A stretch of DNA of 64,000 nucleotides from Hermatobates lingyangjiaoensis (GCA_026182355.1 JAPFBL010000035.1:3448501-3512500), one strand, 5' to 3'; shown: positions 46,001-58,300, counted from the stretch's first letter. Numbers and translations are program-made. Notes: generated from the sequence alone by a model not told the origin.

Positions 46001-46265
46001 ACTACCAATGTTAAAAGAATACTTCATTGACTATAGTGTATGTTATAATTACGATTAACGAGAGTGTTGTTAAATCTTTATAAATAGTACAGTAATCTTT
46101 CCAGCAAAAGCTGTTATCGCAGTAAACAACTAGAGCTGGGATAATAAGACGTACAGAATTGCCTTTTTCTGTACTGTATTTTCCGTTGTTCACTGGGACA
46201 ACTAGGTGACAATCACATTTAACAACAGGATAAAAATAACCTACGAACATTTCATACACATTCAC
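43066..46265. other. long stretch without recognised gene
   Basis: Short open frames (43062-43271, 43632-43835, 45367-45679) follow the helicase fragment but show no motif I can name. CAGTGGTTTCCAAACC at about 44931 resembles a hAT transposon end, with no matching partner found. No gene called. Confidence 0.35.
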
Positions 46266-46269
46266 TTTT

Positions 46270-46640
46270 TCCTCAACTTCAAGTAATACCTTGAGGTTGC
46301 TTTGTGGTTGATATGAGGTTCTGAAATAGATATTCTTTACTTGATGTCCTTTAAAAGGTTATCTTTAACAAGTCTAATCTTCACTAAAAGTTCTGAAATA
46401 AATAAACAATACTTGAGATTCTGAAATATATCATATTTAGTAAGATTCTGATCTTTACTTGAAGTTTTGAAATAGATAATCTTTATTCGAAGTTCTGAAA
46501 TACATCAGCATTACTTGCATGCTGATCTTTGCCTAATGTTCCGAAATAAATAATGTTTAATTGAGGTTTGAGATGGATAATCTTTACTTGAAGTAGATCT
46601 TCATTACATGAGGTTATGAAATGGATCACCTTAAAGTTAT
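46270..46640. repeat. degenerate tandem repeat, unit about 31-35 bp
   Basis: Variants of TTCTGAAATAGATAATCTTT and ACTTGAAG recur ten or so times with changing spacing (for example at 46318, 46390, 46430, 46470 and 46495). It is an old, decayed minisatellite. Confidence 0.7.
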
Positions 46641-46649
46641 TATAGGATA

Positions 46650-47560
46650 TTCTTAAACAGATTATTCAATAACTAAATTTTTACATACCACGCTTTAGAT
46701 CTATAGCCAAATTCTTCTTGTGCCGTCAACCCATTAAAGGCTTTCAGCTACTTATTTTGAGGGATTGTCATTTCAGATGTTATCCTTTTTTTTTTTTTTT
46801 TTCACAAGATGGAATGTATATATTTTTAGCACAATGAAACTTTGGACACAATTGGCTTTCAATAGGACTGTATTTTTTCTTACCCGCTCTGGTAACTAGA
46901 AGACAAGTCACAAGTGAATAAAAATAATGTTACAAACAACCACAATCATATGGTCTTATCGCTCCAGAGTTATAAAATGGTCCATACTATTTTTAGTCTT
47001 GATAACGCAGAAGATGGTCAGGAAGTAAGCTTGTAGAGGGGCTTACACGGATTACGGAAGGCTGGGCTCGATATAACAGATTAGAAAGAGTTTTTGCTGC
47101 TCAGATAGGTTTTTGCCTTGATTGGGTGTAAGTCACGTGATATATTGATCAATGGATTCCCATCCCAAATCATGTTGTACATCTAAATCTTGCGTGTATA
47201 ATGGACTCTGATTAGTTACACCAGCTAATGGATCACATTTTAACTATCATCAGATACAAAAATGCTAAGTTAAAAGAGTGCCATTTTTGTAAAAATTTTG
47301 ATTAGTTACAAAAAAAGAGACTAAGCCGTTCCATTCGGATTACAAGACATAAAATGAGTGTTTCTATCGGTCAATATTTGATTGTGTTTATTTTTTCCCT
47401 TTTGTTTAATTATTCTCTGAATAATATAGAAACTTTAAAAGTTTGTAGTCTAAACATCAATTACATGATTAACTGAAATATATTTCTATTGTATTGGTTT
47501 ATTGTGGTAATTAAGTTCTATTTTTTAACAAATACAATATGTCAATAAAATTCACTTAAA
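46650..47560. other. stretch without recognised gene
   Basis: Contains a poly-T run at 46788-46801 and a GC-richer patch at 46990-47110. No gene recognised. Confidence 0.4.
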
Positions 47561-47562
47561 AT

Positions 47563-47685
47563 CAACGTCCATACCATAGTAAGAAAATGAGAAAAAAGAC
47601 TAACAAGCGGTCTTATTTCTTATTTACTTGCTGTGGTTTGGACGTTGATTTTTATTTCACGTGTTTATTGTGAAAGCTGGTTATA
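47563..47685. mobile_element. palindromic PLE-type terminal piece, family C
   Basis: AAATCAACGTCCATACCATAG at the left mirrors GTGGTTTGGACGTTGATTTT at the right, with GACTAACAAGCGGTCTTATT between, a shortened form of the family C core. The hammerhead box is deleted. The right end continues to the hairpin TTTCACGTGTTTATTGTGAAA (47654-47674), the family C end. Confidence 0.7.
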
Positions 47686-47689
47686 TAAG

Positions 47690-48885
47690 TCACTTTGTTG
47701 AATAATGTATTATTAAATAAACAGTTTTTGTTAATTTATCACCAAATAAACAAAAATTAAAATATGTTTCAACACTTTTTGGTTTCAAGTATTAGAGACG
47801 TGCGTGAATAATTGCACCAAGAAATTTTATCTTCTAGTCCGCAGTGAGGACTTATAATGGAGCCAGTTAAGCTGATTGCTATGTATCAATATCTGTTTAT
47901 TATTAATGGTCATTAATAATAGATCACCCATTTAATGGTGAAGTATATAACATTAGGAGGATTTTCAGATGTATATATTATTTCTTCTTTTGGATTTAGG
48001 ATTGGACTTTAAGAATAATAAAAAGGTGAGTTTGTAATTTGAATTATTAATGAATGTTTTGATAATAATATTAATATAGCACTAGCTGACTCGGCAAACT
48101 TCGCCAACTGTCACTGAATGTCGTGTTACCTGTAGCTAAGCTTACTTTGGTATTTAATTATTAACATAATAGCTAACCTGACAGACGCTGTCCTGCCTTA
48201 CCTATAAATATTCTATTCGAACAGAAATAAAAACTAAGATAAAAAATCTTGAGTGGCCTAAACTAAACTTTTCTATAAGGAAACATAATATACTTGTTAA
48301 TTACCAACTTGTTTTATTTGATTAGTCAAACACTTGTTCGACAACCATCTATCAAACCATGGAATGCATCAGAAAATATATGTTTAATTGGAGTTAACTT
48401 TTTAATTCAACAATTTTATTTGCCCAACATATTATCTTAACTCATTAGAACCTCTAAATAACAATTTTATTTACTTAAATATGTCTAAGTCAATAAACAC
48501 AAAGCAAATAAATGGAAACAAATCCGACCAGTAAGGCAGTAGATTGATTATTGCAAAACGATATTTCAGTTTTATAATATATTGACCTGTACAACAACCG
48601 GAATTATATGATTTTTTTTATAAATTGCTAATCATAGGATCAATTTTTTAAGAAGATTTCATTTTTATCGGTTTAGTGTTAAAAAAAAGCATGTTCTGAA
48701 TTCGTAAAAGGGCATTATAACTCCCTTTCTTATAAATGTAATTTTAAAAAAAATCGCTGACATACATCCTCATATTAATGTGATATTTTTCGGTATAAAA
48801 AGTAAAAAAGTATGTACATGACTATTTAGTGTTTGATAATAACTATGCAAAGTACAAGACATTCAATACTGATTGTTACATATGA
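47690..48885. other. stretch without recognised gene
   Basis: AT-rich filler; nothing recognised. Confidence 0.4.
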
Positions 48886-48889
48886 CATT

Positions 48890-49115
48890 TAATCTTTAAT
48901 GCTATTAGAATGTACTGATGCTTAATTATGCTGACTTTGATTTTGATTGGCACGATTATATGACTATTTAACTCTATTAAATGCTAATTACAGAATGTAC
49001 TGATGCTTAATTATGCTGACTTGATTGATGCACAGGATTATGACAAATTTAACTCGTGTAAATGCTAGTTAGAGAATGTACTGATGCTTAATTATGCTGA
49101 CTTTGATTTTGAGCT
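48890..49115. repeat. tandem repeat, about three copies of an 81-85 bp unit
   Basis: AGAATGTACTGATGCTTAAT followed by TATGCTGACTTGATT-like sequence starts at 48907, 48992 and 49073. The first and second full units are 85 and 81 bases, the third is partial. Confidence 0.9.
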
Positions 49116-50122
49116 GTAATTTATTTAAAGTAAGTAGATATGCCTAATTACAAGGATTATGACAAAGCGTGACACACGTGGTATGTAGGTAGGTAAGTAG
49201 TTACAAAAGTATCAATATGTAGGATATTGAATATTGTACAGTAAGTTTTATTGCACCATTAGATCTGTAAAAAGCATTGCCTGCACTCGGTAACAATGGT
49301 TGTTAATACACTTTCATTTCTATCTTGTTTGCCAATAAGAGACTTGAAGTCAGTGACACGAGGCAGTCACTTGGAGATGATCAGGGATAACGGCAAATCT
49401 CAAAGCTTACTTTTCTTTAGTTAAACGCGGACTTACTGCAAAGTCGATATCTCCCTCTTGGGAAGCCTCTAAGAATCAAACCATTTGTTCAGCACTCTTG
49501 AAAAAATCTGTAGTGCTTTACACTAAACTTTATCATAAATAGTTCAATTATAAAAAAAAAGATCTTTGATTAAAACCAATTTTTTTTCAATTATGACGAA
49601 AATACATTTCAAAAGTTATAACTAATGAATTAATGATTCGTGACAATCAAAATCAAAGCATCACTTGGAATGTCTTTTACGTTTTGCATAGTTATTGTCA
49701 AACACTAATAGCAGTTTTTTCTTAATCACGTGCTAATCGTTAATTTTTTATAATTTGTTAGGCTCGAGCTCTATATTTCCATTCATTGACAAAAATTTGT
49801 TTTGTTCATAACTAAACAAGTTGAAGTACTAAATACATTGGTTGTTCTGTTTTTGAATTAACTGCATATTATTGAATTTGTATTGAGCTGCATTATTATA
49901 TTAAATCAAGGCCACTTAAAATACTGGTTCAAATGAAACAAACTAGCCTAACTAACAAGAATTTATTTTTTGGTTGAAGTTAAAATAATTAGATATTGTA
50001 GAAGAAACATATCATTCTACAATTTTTTCAAATAAACCTTTTAATATTTTTTTTCTGAAAAATGAATATTTTTCTGATCTTTTTATCTTTCTGGTTTAAA
50101 GGCGAATTGTTTTGTTTTATGC
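49116..50122. other. stretch without recognised gene
   Basis: No gene recognised; the part at 49190-49450 is slightly GC-richer. Confidence 0.4.
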
Positions 50123-50642
50123 AGGGTTGGAGAGCTGAGCTCATCAGTTCAGCTCCGAAGACAAATAATTTTAAAGTATATAGCTCCAGCTCCATTAAAA
50201 ATGTTAACCAAACATTTTAACTACCAAAGCTATGATTTGGTGGCTGCTAGCTAGCTAAGGAACGTAAGCACTACGTGTTGACTCGGGTTTGAGTTTCTTT
50301 CTAGTATACGTCGTTTTTGAAGTGTTTACTAGAACGTTAGTTGTCGACTAATAAAACCCTATTCAATTAGATGTCCAAAATTCTCGGCTTCTGATCAAAT
50401 TTCTACAGCTAATTGATTTATGTACAGACATGAAACTGCATCTAACAAAAAGTTAACACCTCTTGGTGAAAAGTTAACTTGGGGCTGCCGGTCATACCAG
50501 GCAGAATATCTGTTCACTAAAACTTGTCAATAATAAAGCATTTCGCTTCAATATAAATCTGTCAATAATTTTTGGGTCGGAGCCAGAGTCAGTGACTTTT
50601 TATATTAGAAATAGGTAAAACCGTCATACCTCCTAAGATGAT

Positions 50643-50728
50643 TATTTTTATGTTTATATATTTCTATCTGTTCAGTTATGTTGAATCTCTCATAACTGAA
50701 CAGATAGAAATATATAAGTATAAAAATG
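50643..50728. repeat. 38-bp hairpin with 10-base loop
   Basis: Arms at 50643-50680 and 50691-50728. The inner 27 pairs (TTATATATTTCTATCTGTTC.. against its complement) are perfect and the outer ones include G-T pairs, which suit an RNA stem. An open frame (50638-50844) runs through it by chance. Confidence 0.88.
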
Positions 50729-50963
50729 CGGGTAACTTAATAAATGAACAAATAAATTACCAATCCGATATTTTATGTAAATCACTAGTAAAAATAAAAA
50801 GACGACTGGACAGACAGGGTGACGAAGTAAAAAAATATAACTAGATAATAGCTAAAAACTAAAAATCAAAATAACTAAAAAAAATCAAAATAATAATATA
50901 AGGATAGCAGAGGACTTGACAGATAACCAACCCCTTTATGACAGCTCAGTAGGTTTGTTGCGA

Positions 50964-50993
50964 TCAAAGATGGACAACGTCCGAAAGCACTCC
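50964..50993 (+). ncRNA. decayed hammerhead-like core, family E
   Basis: TCAAAGA, extra T, helix II GGAC/GTCC closed by AAC, GAAA, then GCAC-T-C. It aligns with the better box at 60813-60843 and with about 60 further bases (ACTCCATGATCATCTTACGAGGTATG against ACCGTCATCAAGAGGAGCGTAAGAGG, approximate). Box positions 3-5 are altered and AGCACT is one change from self-complementary AGCGCT. Confidence 0.45.
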
Positions 50994-51210
50994 AACGACT
51001 CCATGATCATCTTACGAGGTATGACGGTTTTACCTATTTCTAATATAAATCATACTAACCTCAGTGGTATTAACAATATGCACGTATTCAGTGACTTTTT
51101 TATGGCTTTAAGTCCGGCTACATCCAATAGTATAGTTTTGGCTCCAGTTAAACCAAAAAACTATGGCTCCGCGGCTACGTGCTCCAATTCCGGCTCCCCA
51201 GCCCAAGCTT

Positions 51211-52037
51211 TTTGGGAAGTTATTGTCGTGTAGTTTTTTGTTCAATGTCTACTTCAAATAGCTCATAACTCAATGAGATCGTAGTTTCTAACATATTGTT
51301 ACTAACACACTTAGTTGCTGCTATGTAATATCATTCATAAATGAGGAGACATCATTTATTAAGAAATAACAAATGGAATTGTGAATTTGTTTCTTAGATC
51401 TGAGTATGAGAGGCAGACGGTAGGAGACACTCCGTGCAACGCTTGCTCACTTGACCAAACTCTCGCTAATGGTGTAACTTGGACATTATAATGGTTGGCG
51501 AAGTCTGCATTGTATCTGTCGCCGGGTCGTTAGGGATTCGGTTCAAGAGAAAGTTGTTAGTCGAGAAGACAGTGCCCTCGGCGATTTCATCAGTCGGCCT
51601 GCGACAGCACCTCCTTTCACCAGAGGCTCTTCAACCCGTCAATTCACAACTTACCATATAGTTGAGCAACAACAACAATATACACCTTTATCAAGAATTT
51701 AAAAATATAGATCTATTTAAAACAATTTAAAATTTAAATTTATTTTAAAACAAATTTATATTTATATTAGAACACAATTTAAAACAAATTTAAAGCAGTT
51801 GTGAATGATACAAAATAACTCTTTAAACTATCTTAAAAGAAATAATGTGGATTGTTTAATTGTTTCAACATAATAATATATTTTACTCAACTTTTTTTTT
51901 ACGTTTCTGTATCTGATAATATTTTGTGTACTATTTTTTACAATGATTGATTTCCTTTTTTATTAACAAGTCCGTAAAAAATTAAGACTTGTACTGGTAT
52001 CTTCCCTTACAGAGTAAGTAACTTGCATTGGAGCGCA
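51211..52037. other. stretch without recognised gene
   Basis: A GC-richer patch at 51400-51660 includes a 60-codon frame (51479-51661) with no recognisable motif. The rest is AAATTTA-rich low-complexity sequence (51690-51800). Confidence 0.4.
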
Positions 52038-52140
52038 TACAGTGGCACCTCGACTAACAAATTTACTTCGTTCCGGGAACGACTTCGCAAACCGGAATGG
52101 TCAAATATCGAGAATAATTTTCACACAAGAATGTATTATG
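52038..52140 (+). mobile_element. probable Tigger/pogo-type transposon end
   Basis: CAGTGGCACCTCGACTAACAAATTT, TTCGTTCCGGGAACGACTTCG and TCAAATATCGA (with breaks) resemble the known terminal inverted repeat of pogo/Tigger elements (CAGT.G.ACCTCG.....CGA). No opposite end was found within the next few kilobases, so it is a solo end or a deeply truncated copy. Confidence 0.6.
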
Positions 52141-52459
52141 TTTCGATTCACAACCCAAAAACCTACGATAATACTTTATAAATACTGCATAAATAACAAT
52201 TACACATACATATAAATAGAAATCGGTTAAATCAGACAGATTTAAAGAAATAAATTATAAATAAACAAGAAATAAAGCAAAGAACATGGCCGTACCTTAG
52301 AGACTGGCGGAGGATGAGGAGACAAGAGGATAATATTGGACGACGAGAGCACTTAACTTACACAATGATTTACACCATTGCAACGTACCTTAATTCTTTC
52401 TTTAGCTTTAAATTTCATTTTTACCTAACGTAAAACAAAACCTAGCTTCTTCCATTTGT

Positions 52460-52480
52460 AGAGAGAGAGAGAGAGAGAGA
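52460..52480. repeat. (GA)n microsatellite
   Basis: Uninterrupted GA dinucleotides. Confidence 0.97.
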
Positions 52481-52484
52481 TCAT

Positions 52485-53885
52485 TTTTTGTATAAGTATT
52501 TTTTTACTTTTATTTCTAATTTTCACTTTGACCTTCTTCACTGTCACTCATCTCAGAAGTTGTTTTCTTTCAGATTAAACCTTTTCACTAACCTAAATAA
52601 TATGATATATCTCATTGAGTACTTGGAAGTATATCATAATTTAATTTTAAAAATGTAACATCAAATAATAGTTAAAAAACTTAAGAAAAGAGTAATAAAT
52701 TAATTTCTAACATTAAAATAAACATAACAAAAGCTTGACTAGTCATAGCGTTAATTGATATAACACTTCTAATAATTGTCTGTTTTTATCGTAGACGGAT
52801 TCCACTACATTTTTACAGCACTCATTAAATAATTGCCTATTTTTCTACAATAACCCAAATGTGATCATTGTATATCTCTGTCCATGTTTTATCAATATAG
52901 ATAACACATTAAAAATATTTCATTAGACCGGTGTGTTCTCGGAAGTGAATATTTCTGTTGCTTGACGTGTGTATTTATGACAGTATATACAAGAATTTTA
53001 ATAATTTACTCTATACTCCAGTAAACTTGAAAAGTTTGAAAGATGAAAATATAATTGAAAGTAAAAAATAGTTCTAAAATAAGGAAACATTACAGAATAT
53101 ACATTTGATTTTTATCATTTTTAGGGAATAGAGAAAGTGAAAAAAGCTCTTGTATAGTTGCCAGGTTTCAATTGGTCAATATTACTTTCCCTTTCTATCA
53201 TAACGGTTATAAAAATTGAGGTTAGCATCTTTCTTCATTTTGGAAAAACCTCCGCAAAACGGGGAAACACATAAAATTGCTTAAATTTACAATTTTGATA
53301 TGTATTCATAAGAAAATTTTAATTTTTACTCACTGCAAAAATGCCACTAGAGGACTGCTAATATCCAAAGTAAAGCTCACCTGAAAAAAAGAAAAAGTAC
53401 ATGTAATGGTTGGAAAAGAAATTTAGTATATATATTTAAATTGTGTCCATCCACTAATTTTGCTTGGGATTCGAAAACGTTTGTAGATTGAAACTGACAT
53501 TCTAAATATTTAATAATAATTTTATGTATCAGTCCTTAGTTATCAATATTTGAATAGCGTACATATATGTATTATAAGCTATTCATTGTTGGGATGACAG
53601 GATATGATAAAGTGAAATGAATCAATATTAATATACCTTTTTTTTCATAACTTGTTTTTATAAGTGCATATTCTATGATTAGACAATATGAGCAAAAATG
53701 TTTAATAAGCTTGCTAACACATACAATTTGATTTGACAAAAGAATCAATATGCTATTATTTTAGAGTTTTATATAGAAGTTCAGTTCATAAAGTATTCAT
53801 GCGGTCACTGAGAAATCCACATTGAAATGAAAAAAATAAAAAATTTAAATAACTAGCTTAAATTAAATTGACTCTTTAATTCCTT
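52485..53885. other. stretch without recognised gene
   Basis: AT-rich filler; nothing recognised. Confidence 0.4.
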
Positions 53886-54236
53886 AGTTGTGCAATCCGT
53901 AATTGTGTGGTATTTACTCATTCTGAGGTAAAATGGATGAACAACCAAAAGTTTCCACACAAAAATGAAGTTTTATTTAACACCAACAACGCGTTTCGAA
54001 CAGTTTGTGTTCATCATCAGGAAGACACTATAATACAAATTATATCTAATCAGTTACAAAATTAGAGTGAAATAATAAAATTCAATTAAGAGAATTCAAG
54101 ACAATTTCAGGATTGAATGAAATCAAGAGATTGATTTCAATCTTGATTGAAACCAAGAGAATGTCTTGAACTCTCTTAATTGAATTATATTATTTCACTC
54201 TAATTTGTATTATAGTGTCTTCCTGATGATGATTCC
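53886..54236. mobile_element. PLE-type terminal piece, family A, with inverted partner
   Basis: The left part repeats the family A sequence of 8.87-9.0 kb (TTGTGCAATCCGTAATTGTG, CCACACAAAAATGAAGTTTT) and a hammerhead-like core at 53987-54021. From the core onward, CATCATCAGGAAGACACTATAATACAAATT (54012-54041) returns as its exact reverse complement at 54207-54236. Between the two arms the mirrored blocks AGAGTGAAATAATA.AATTCA and TTAAGAGA.TTCAAGACA continue the symmetry. It ends with the CTGATGATG of the reversed arm, without its GAAA. Confidence 0.85.
53987..54021 (-). ncRNA. hammerhead-like core, family A, best copy
   Basis: Minus strand: CTGATGA, extra T, helix II GAACA/TGTTC closed by CAAAC, GAAA, CGCG-T-T, G. 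The box and GAAA are consensus, helix II is perfect and ACGCGT is fully self-complementary, with T at the predicted cleavage position. Helix I pairing is not evident beyond the first bases. Confidence 0.68.
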
Positions 54237-54239
54237 TAT

Positions 54240-54832
54240 ATAGTACTGTTTAATGATATTCTGTTATGGTCACAGTATTTTTTATTAAATATCTAAATCT
54301 GAATGATGGAGTCAAGTATAAATCATTTTATAACGACTTAGAATATCATTTTAGTTAAAATTATTATGTGCTGACCACAGAACAGGGTAGGAAATGGTTA
54401 GTTTTTGTGGTTTGAATACCATAATATATCGCTTATGATAGATTATTCATTAAAACTTCGATATGTAATTTTAGAAATACATTATTTCACAAAAGTATGA
54501 ATGGCTATGATTGAAGTGATACACACATTTATTATATTGGAGAGATATATTCTGTTTAGTATCATATTGTAAGGAACAAAGGGAAATCGATTTGAAGTTT
54601 GCATGCGAGATGAAGGCAGTGACACAAGTCTAATCGCCTTTATTGATCAATCGACCGGACATTATCAATTTAATATTTGCAAGACTAGCTTCTTTCAGTT
54701 CAGCTTAAGAGCTGAAACTTACTACTCAACAGCCTTCAAGCGCAATGGTCAAATTTAACGAGTTTCTAAAACCTTCTATTCATCCCACTCTGTTCTAAGT
54801 ACCCACCTCTTTCTGTAACATTACAGTCAGCA
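54240..54832. other. stretch without recognised gene
   Basis: No gene or repeat family recognised. Confidence 0.4.
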
Positions 54833-54833
54833 A

Positions 54834-55138
54834 TATATATATATATAGGAAACCTAGAGTTCTAAAGTAAACCAAAGACATATGAGCACAGACACAGACA
54901 CCCACAAAAACACACAAAAATAAGTAAGCAGACAACAATCAATGATCAAATCACAATATGAAAGGGGAAAACAAGACTAAGATTTTTCAACCGTAACAAG
55001 TGGTCTTCCTCGTTTTTTTAGGAATATTGAGAAGCTTGTTAAGAAACAGGTATCTGCCATATTTAGGGTTATTTTTAATAATGTTTTGTCTTAATTAAGG
55101 TCTGCTACAAAAATTTACAAATATACATATATATATTG
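54834..55138. mobile_element. PLE-type piece, family C, joined to a PLE ORF start
   Basis: Between (TA)n tracts at 54834-54849 and 55122-55138. GATCAAATCACAATATGAAAG and AAGACTAAGATTTTTCAACCG match family C, with a decayed hammerhead-like core on the minus strand (54978-55012; AAATC-T-T after GAA). Immediately after it the plus strand reads LRNIEKLVKKQVSAIFRVIFNN (about 55020-55087), which resembles the start of the PLE protein (MRTLEKRIRKSVKVKLGITFNK). A stop follows. It is another head-to-head join of a terminal repeat and an ORF start. Confidence 0.65.
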
Positions 55139-55345
55139 AAAAACAGAAAGAAACCATGAATGTAATCAGATACTGGGAATGACTCGATATTTCGATCCTT
55201 TAACGGTAAAACTATTGAAAAACAGTCCTAGTGTCTGTTTTTCATTTGCATTTGTTTTTGTTTTCAAATTGAATTGTCTGTTCAGATCGGATTTCATATG
55301 GATTTTTATATATGTGTAAATCAATCTGACAGTCGAAATATAGAA
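55139..55345 (-). mobile_element. PLE-type terminal piece, family B
   Basis: ACAGAAAGAAACCATGAATG, then CTCGATATTTCGATCC at 55183-55198. The minus strand gives GAAATATCG: ATAT self-complementary, then C. The box is decayed (CCGTTAA). A second CTGACAGTCGAAATATAG-like stretch at 55326-55342 on the plus strand (GAAATATAG) suggests an inverted partner. Confidence 0.5.
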
Positions 55346-55349
55346 GTGA

Positions 55350-58300
55350 ATTGTGTCAGTTCTTTCCTATGTGTTATATATTGACTTGTTTCGTGAAATG
55401 TTTCCTTTTTTTCAACTAATTTGTGTGTATAATATACATTATTTTCTGCTCTTCGTCTTTTTTTTATTATATATATTTCTTATTTTTTTTTCACTTACCG
55501 AGTATGAAAGACTTGCTCCTATTGCTCCTATCCAAATCTTCTAATTTCAATTAAATGTTTAGTCATTTCATAATATTAAATTCGATGACAGACTTGCAGG
55601 ACGATGTTGGTGCTTTTGATGTGCTACACATGGATTTGACTGACTCACATGGGGTTGTTTGATGAGTCAACAAGAAAGGGATGAAGGTGTAGACCAAGCC
55701 ATCTGCAGGCAGACAGGTGTGGCAAACCAATCCACCCACCCACATAAATAATTACCACCCTCTTCTTTCATATGAATTACAATCTAAATAATTTCCACAA
55801 TGTCCCTCCCTTCCTTATTCCATCCCTACAAAGTCCTTATTCTTGGATTCTCTCCAACTAATCCGCTACTAATTTAATCTTTTCATTGAATCCTTTTTTT
55901 TTCTTCTTCCTATTGATTATTCAATTATAATGCGACAAATTTTTTTTTGCTTCATTTTAATTAAAGGGGTTGAAATTAATGAGAATTAAATCAAAAGGTG
56001 CCATTTTTTTTATTTAATCCTGAAATATAGAATTCTGAGGAGCAAAAATAATTGGTCTTACTTGAGAACTTTAAATCAAACTGAAAACTTGAGAAACAAG
56101 TTTTATCACATTAACACCATAATGCATATCAGAGAAACAAAATAAGAGCTACTCTCAGTCTGCCGAAATAGTAATAAGGAGGTTAATTAAGAAGTTTACT
56201 TTTAGTGTTCCTAATATAATGGCCTTGCTCTTTACGATATTTGTTAAGTATTTACTTACTTCATCTTTATAATTTTGTATTTAATGGAATTTTCTATTAC
56301 TTCAATGGAAAACATAATTACTAGTAATATCTATATCCTTTTTGTAAATAGTTGTACTGGAATAAACTTTAATCTCAAAAAATTGTTTGTTTTATCTAAT
56401 ATAGGCGTCGAATATATTACGGTTTATCAATGCTTGTTAACAGATGGAGTATCACTAATCGCAATAAACTTTAATACCAGACCTATAAAATTGAATGCTA
56501 TATTTGCTTTTTTCATACTGAATTCAACGTTCTAATGGGTTCATTTGATTAAATGACGATTCATTGCTTATAATAAATGAATCCTATAATAATGATGCCT
56601 ATAATAAACCACAAATTGCCTAGGATAAATTTGTAGCTTATATTCCTTACCGTTATTTAAATGTTCACCAGGGGTTTGGTCCCCCGTTTTTTTACGTCAC
56701 TTTATTTACCACCCTTCAATGCATCAGTAGAAATTAAAATTAAACCCATGATGATATAGGGTTTAATATATAAACATTTATATAACATAATTTAATATAC
56801 AGCATATAAACATGTTAAAATGGCAAACAAAAAGTAAAATAAATACAAATCAACAAACAATAAAAATAAAAATAACTAAACAATGAAAGTGATATTATAC
56901 AATTAAAAGTTTAATCAGTTACAAAGAAATATGATTAAGATCGAGTTCAGTGTTAATCTAGCGACAAAAAGGAAAATATGTGCCTGCTCAGGCAATTATT
57001 ATTATTTAATTTAGATTTTGTTTATTTAATGTTGGAATATTATCAATTCTGCAAAACTACTACATTTGTATGGGTGGCCGGTAAATTGCATCGCGATTTG
57101 AAACGAATCCATCAGTCTCAAAGAGCTCCTGTGAGCGCATCTTTGAACATATTCTCAAGACTGCTGATTGGTCAAGTTGATGAGCAAATGAGTGGTTAGA
57201 CAAATTAGAGCATTCCTTGTAATTTATCGCAGAACTTTCATTTTAAAACTAATTACTATAGTGCGTGTCCATGTGCATTTAGCCAATTAAATTATATTAT
57301 TTAAAATGCGTTTTTATAATTTCTTCTGACTCTGTATGTATTTTGTATTCCGTTACAATAATTCACTTCATCTTAAGATTTTACAACTTTAAGGTTCTTA
57401 TTGAAGTTTATACTGACATATTTATTATACTTTTTATATAAATTTAAAATTTGCACCTATGCATGATGCATACTGCCCTCTCACTTACTTAAACCAGTCA
57501 TCTATGGTGGAATTTATCGCGGAGTAAATTTATATCAATATCAACATTCACATATTTTTTCATAAAAAAAAAGACATTTCTTTTATAATAGGAATAAGGG
57601 AAATGATAAAAAATAACCTTTTTTTTACACAAATATAAAAAGGAAATACATTTGGGTGATATCTTTATGGCCAAATGACTTAGAAAGAGATGAAGCTATT
57701 CTGCTTTGTTGATTCAAAGGGAGAAGAAAAAGGCGGTTATAAGAAGTAGTCAGAACTGAGTACCACACTCGACAGCCTATTAAAGAAAACGGTACTTAGC
57801 GCCGACAAGCCACTAACTCGAACCCTTCTCACGTGACAGTCAGCCATTCTCAACAGTCATCGCAGTTATCTTCAACAAATTGAAAAATTACCTCTTCTTT
57901 TAACATATCAATGCTTTTGTCAAACATCTTTAATATCCATTAATAATTTTCGCACTCAAGTATGAATAAATAACATTTTTCATATAACCATTTTTTTTGT
58001 TTTTTAGTGAATACCTTCTATATTTTTTAAAATGCTATGTGAATATGAAACCTTATTGACATGGAAAAAAGAATATCACGACATATATAATCAGATAAAA
58101 TAGTAATAACAGTTAGTTATTTATATAAAGTAAGAGAAATGTAGTCAGTAGTGTTATATTTGTAAGAAAAATGCAATAGAATTACAAATAATGGAATATA
58201 ATATTTCAAAAATCTTACCGGATTGGTAGAAACATAATGCAATTTTAAGTAAGTTTTTCAGTAACCATCAAGTAAGTGAAGGACTTACACATAGATTATT

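Larger units (their letters stand above)
50599..51049. repeat. 44-bp inverted repeat enclosing a second hairpin
   Basis: TATATTAGAAATAGGTAAAA.. at 50599-50643 is the reverse complement of 51006-51049 with one mismatch. The 360-base interval holds a separate long hairpin and a hammerhead-like core, giving a nested palindromic structure. Confidence 0.85.
50123..51210. mobile_element. possible hAT-like element with GGAGC-rich ends
   Basis: The left end GCAGGGTTGGAGAGCTGAGC and the right end, on the other strand GCTTGGGCTGGGGAGCCGGA, are related. Both are followed inward by repeated AGCTCC or GGAGCC words (50145-50195, 50578-50593, 51130-51205). Ends rich in this word are known from hAT-type elements in several animals. 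No transposase was seen. Nested inverted repeats fill the interior. The element call is inference. Confidence 0.4.

Noticed and set aside
50916..51233. 105-codon open frame as a gene
   Set aside because: It overlaps the family E core and the 44-bp inverted arm, so its sequence is explained by repeats.
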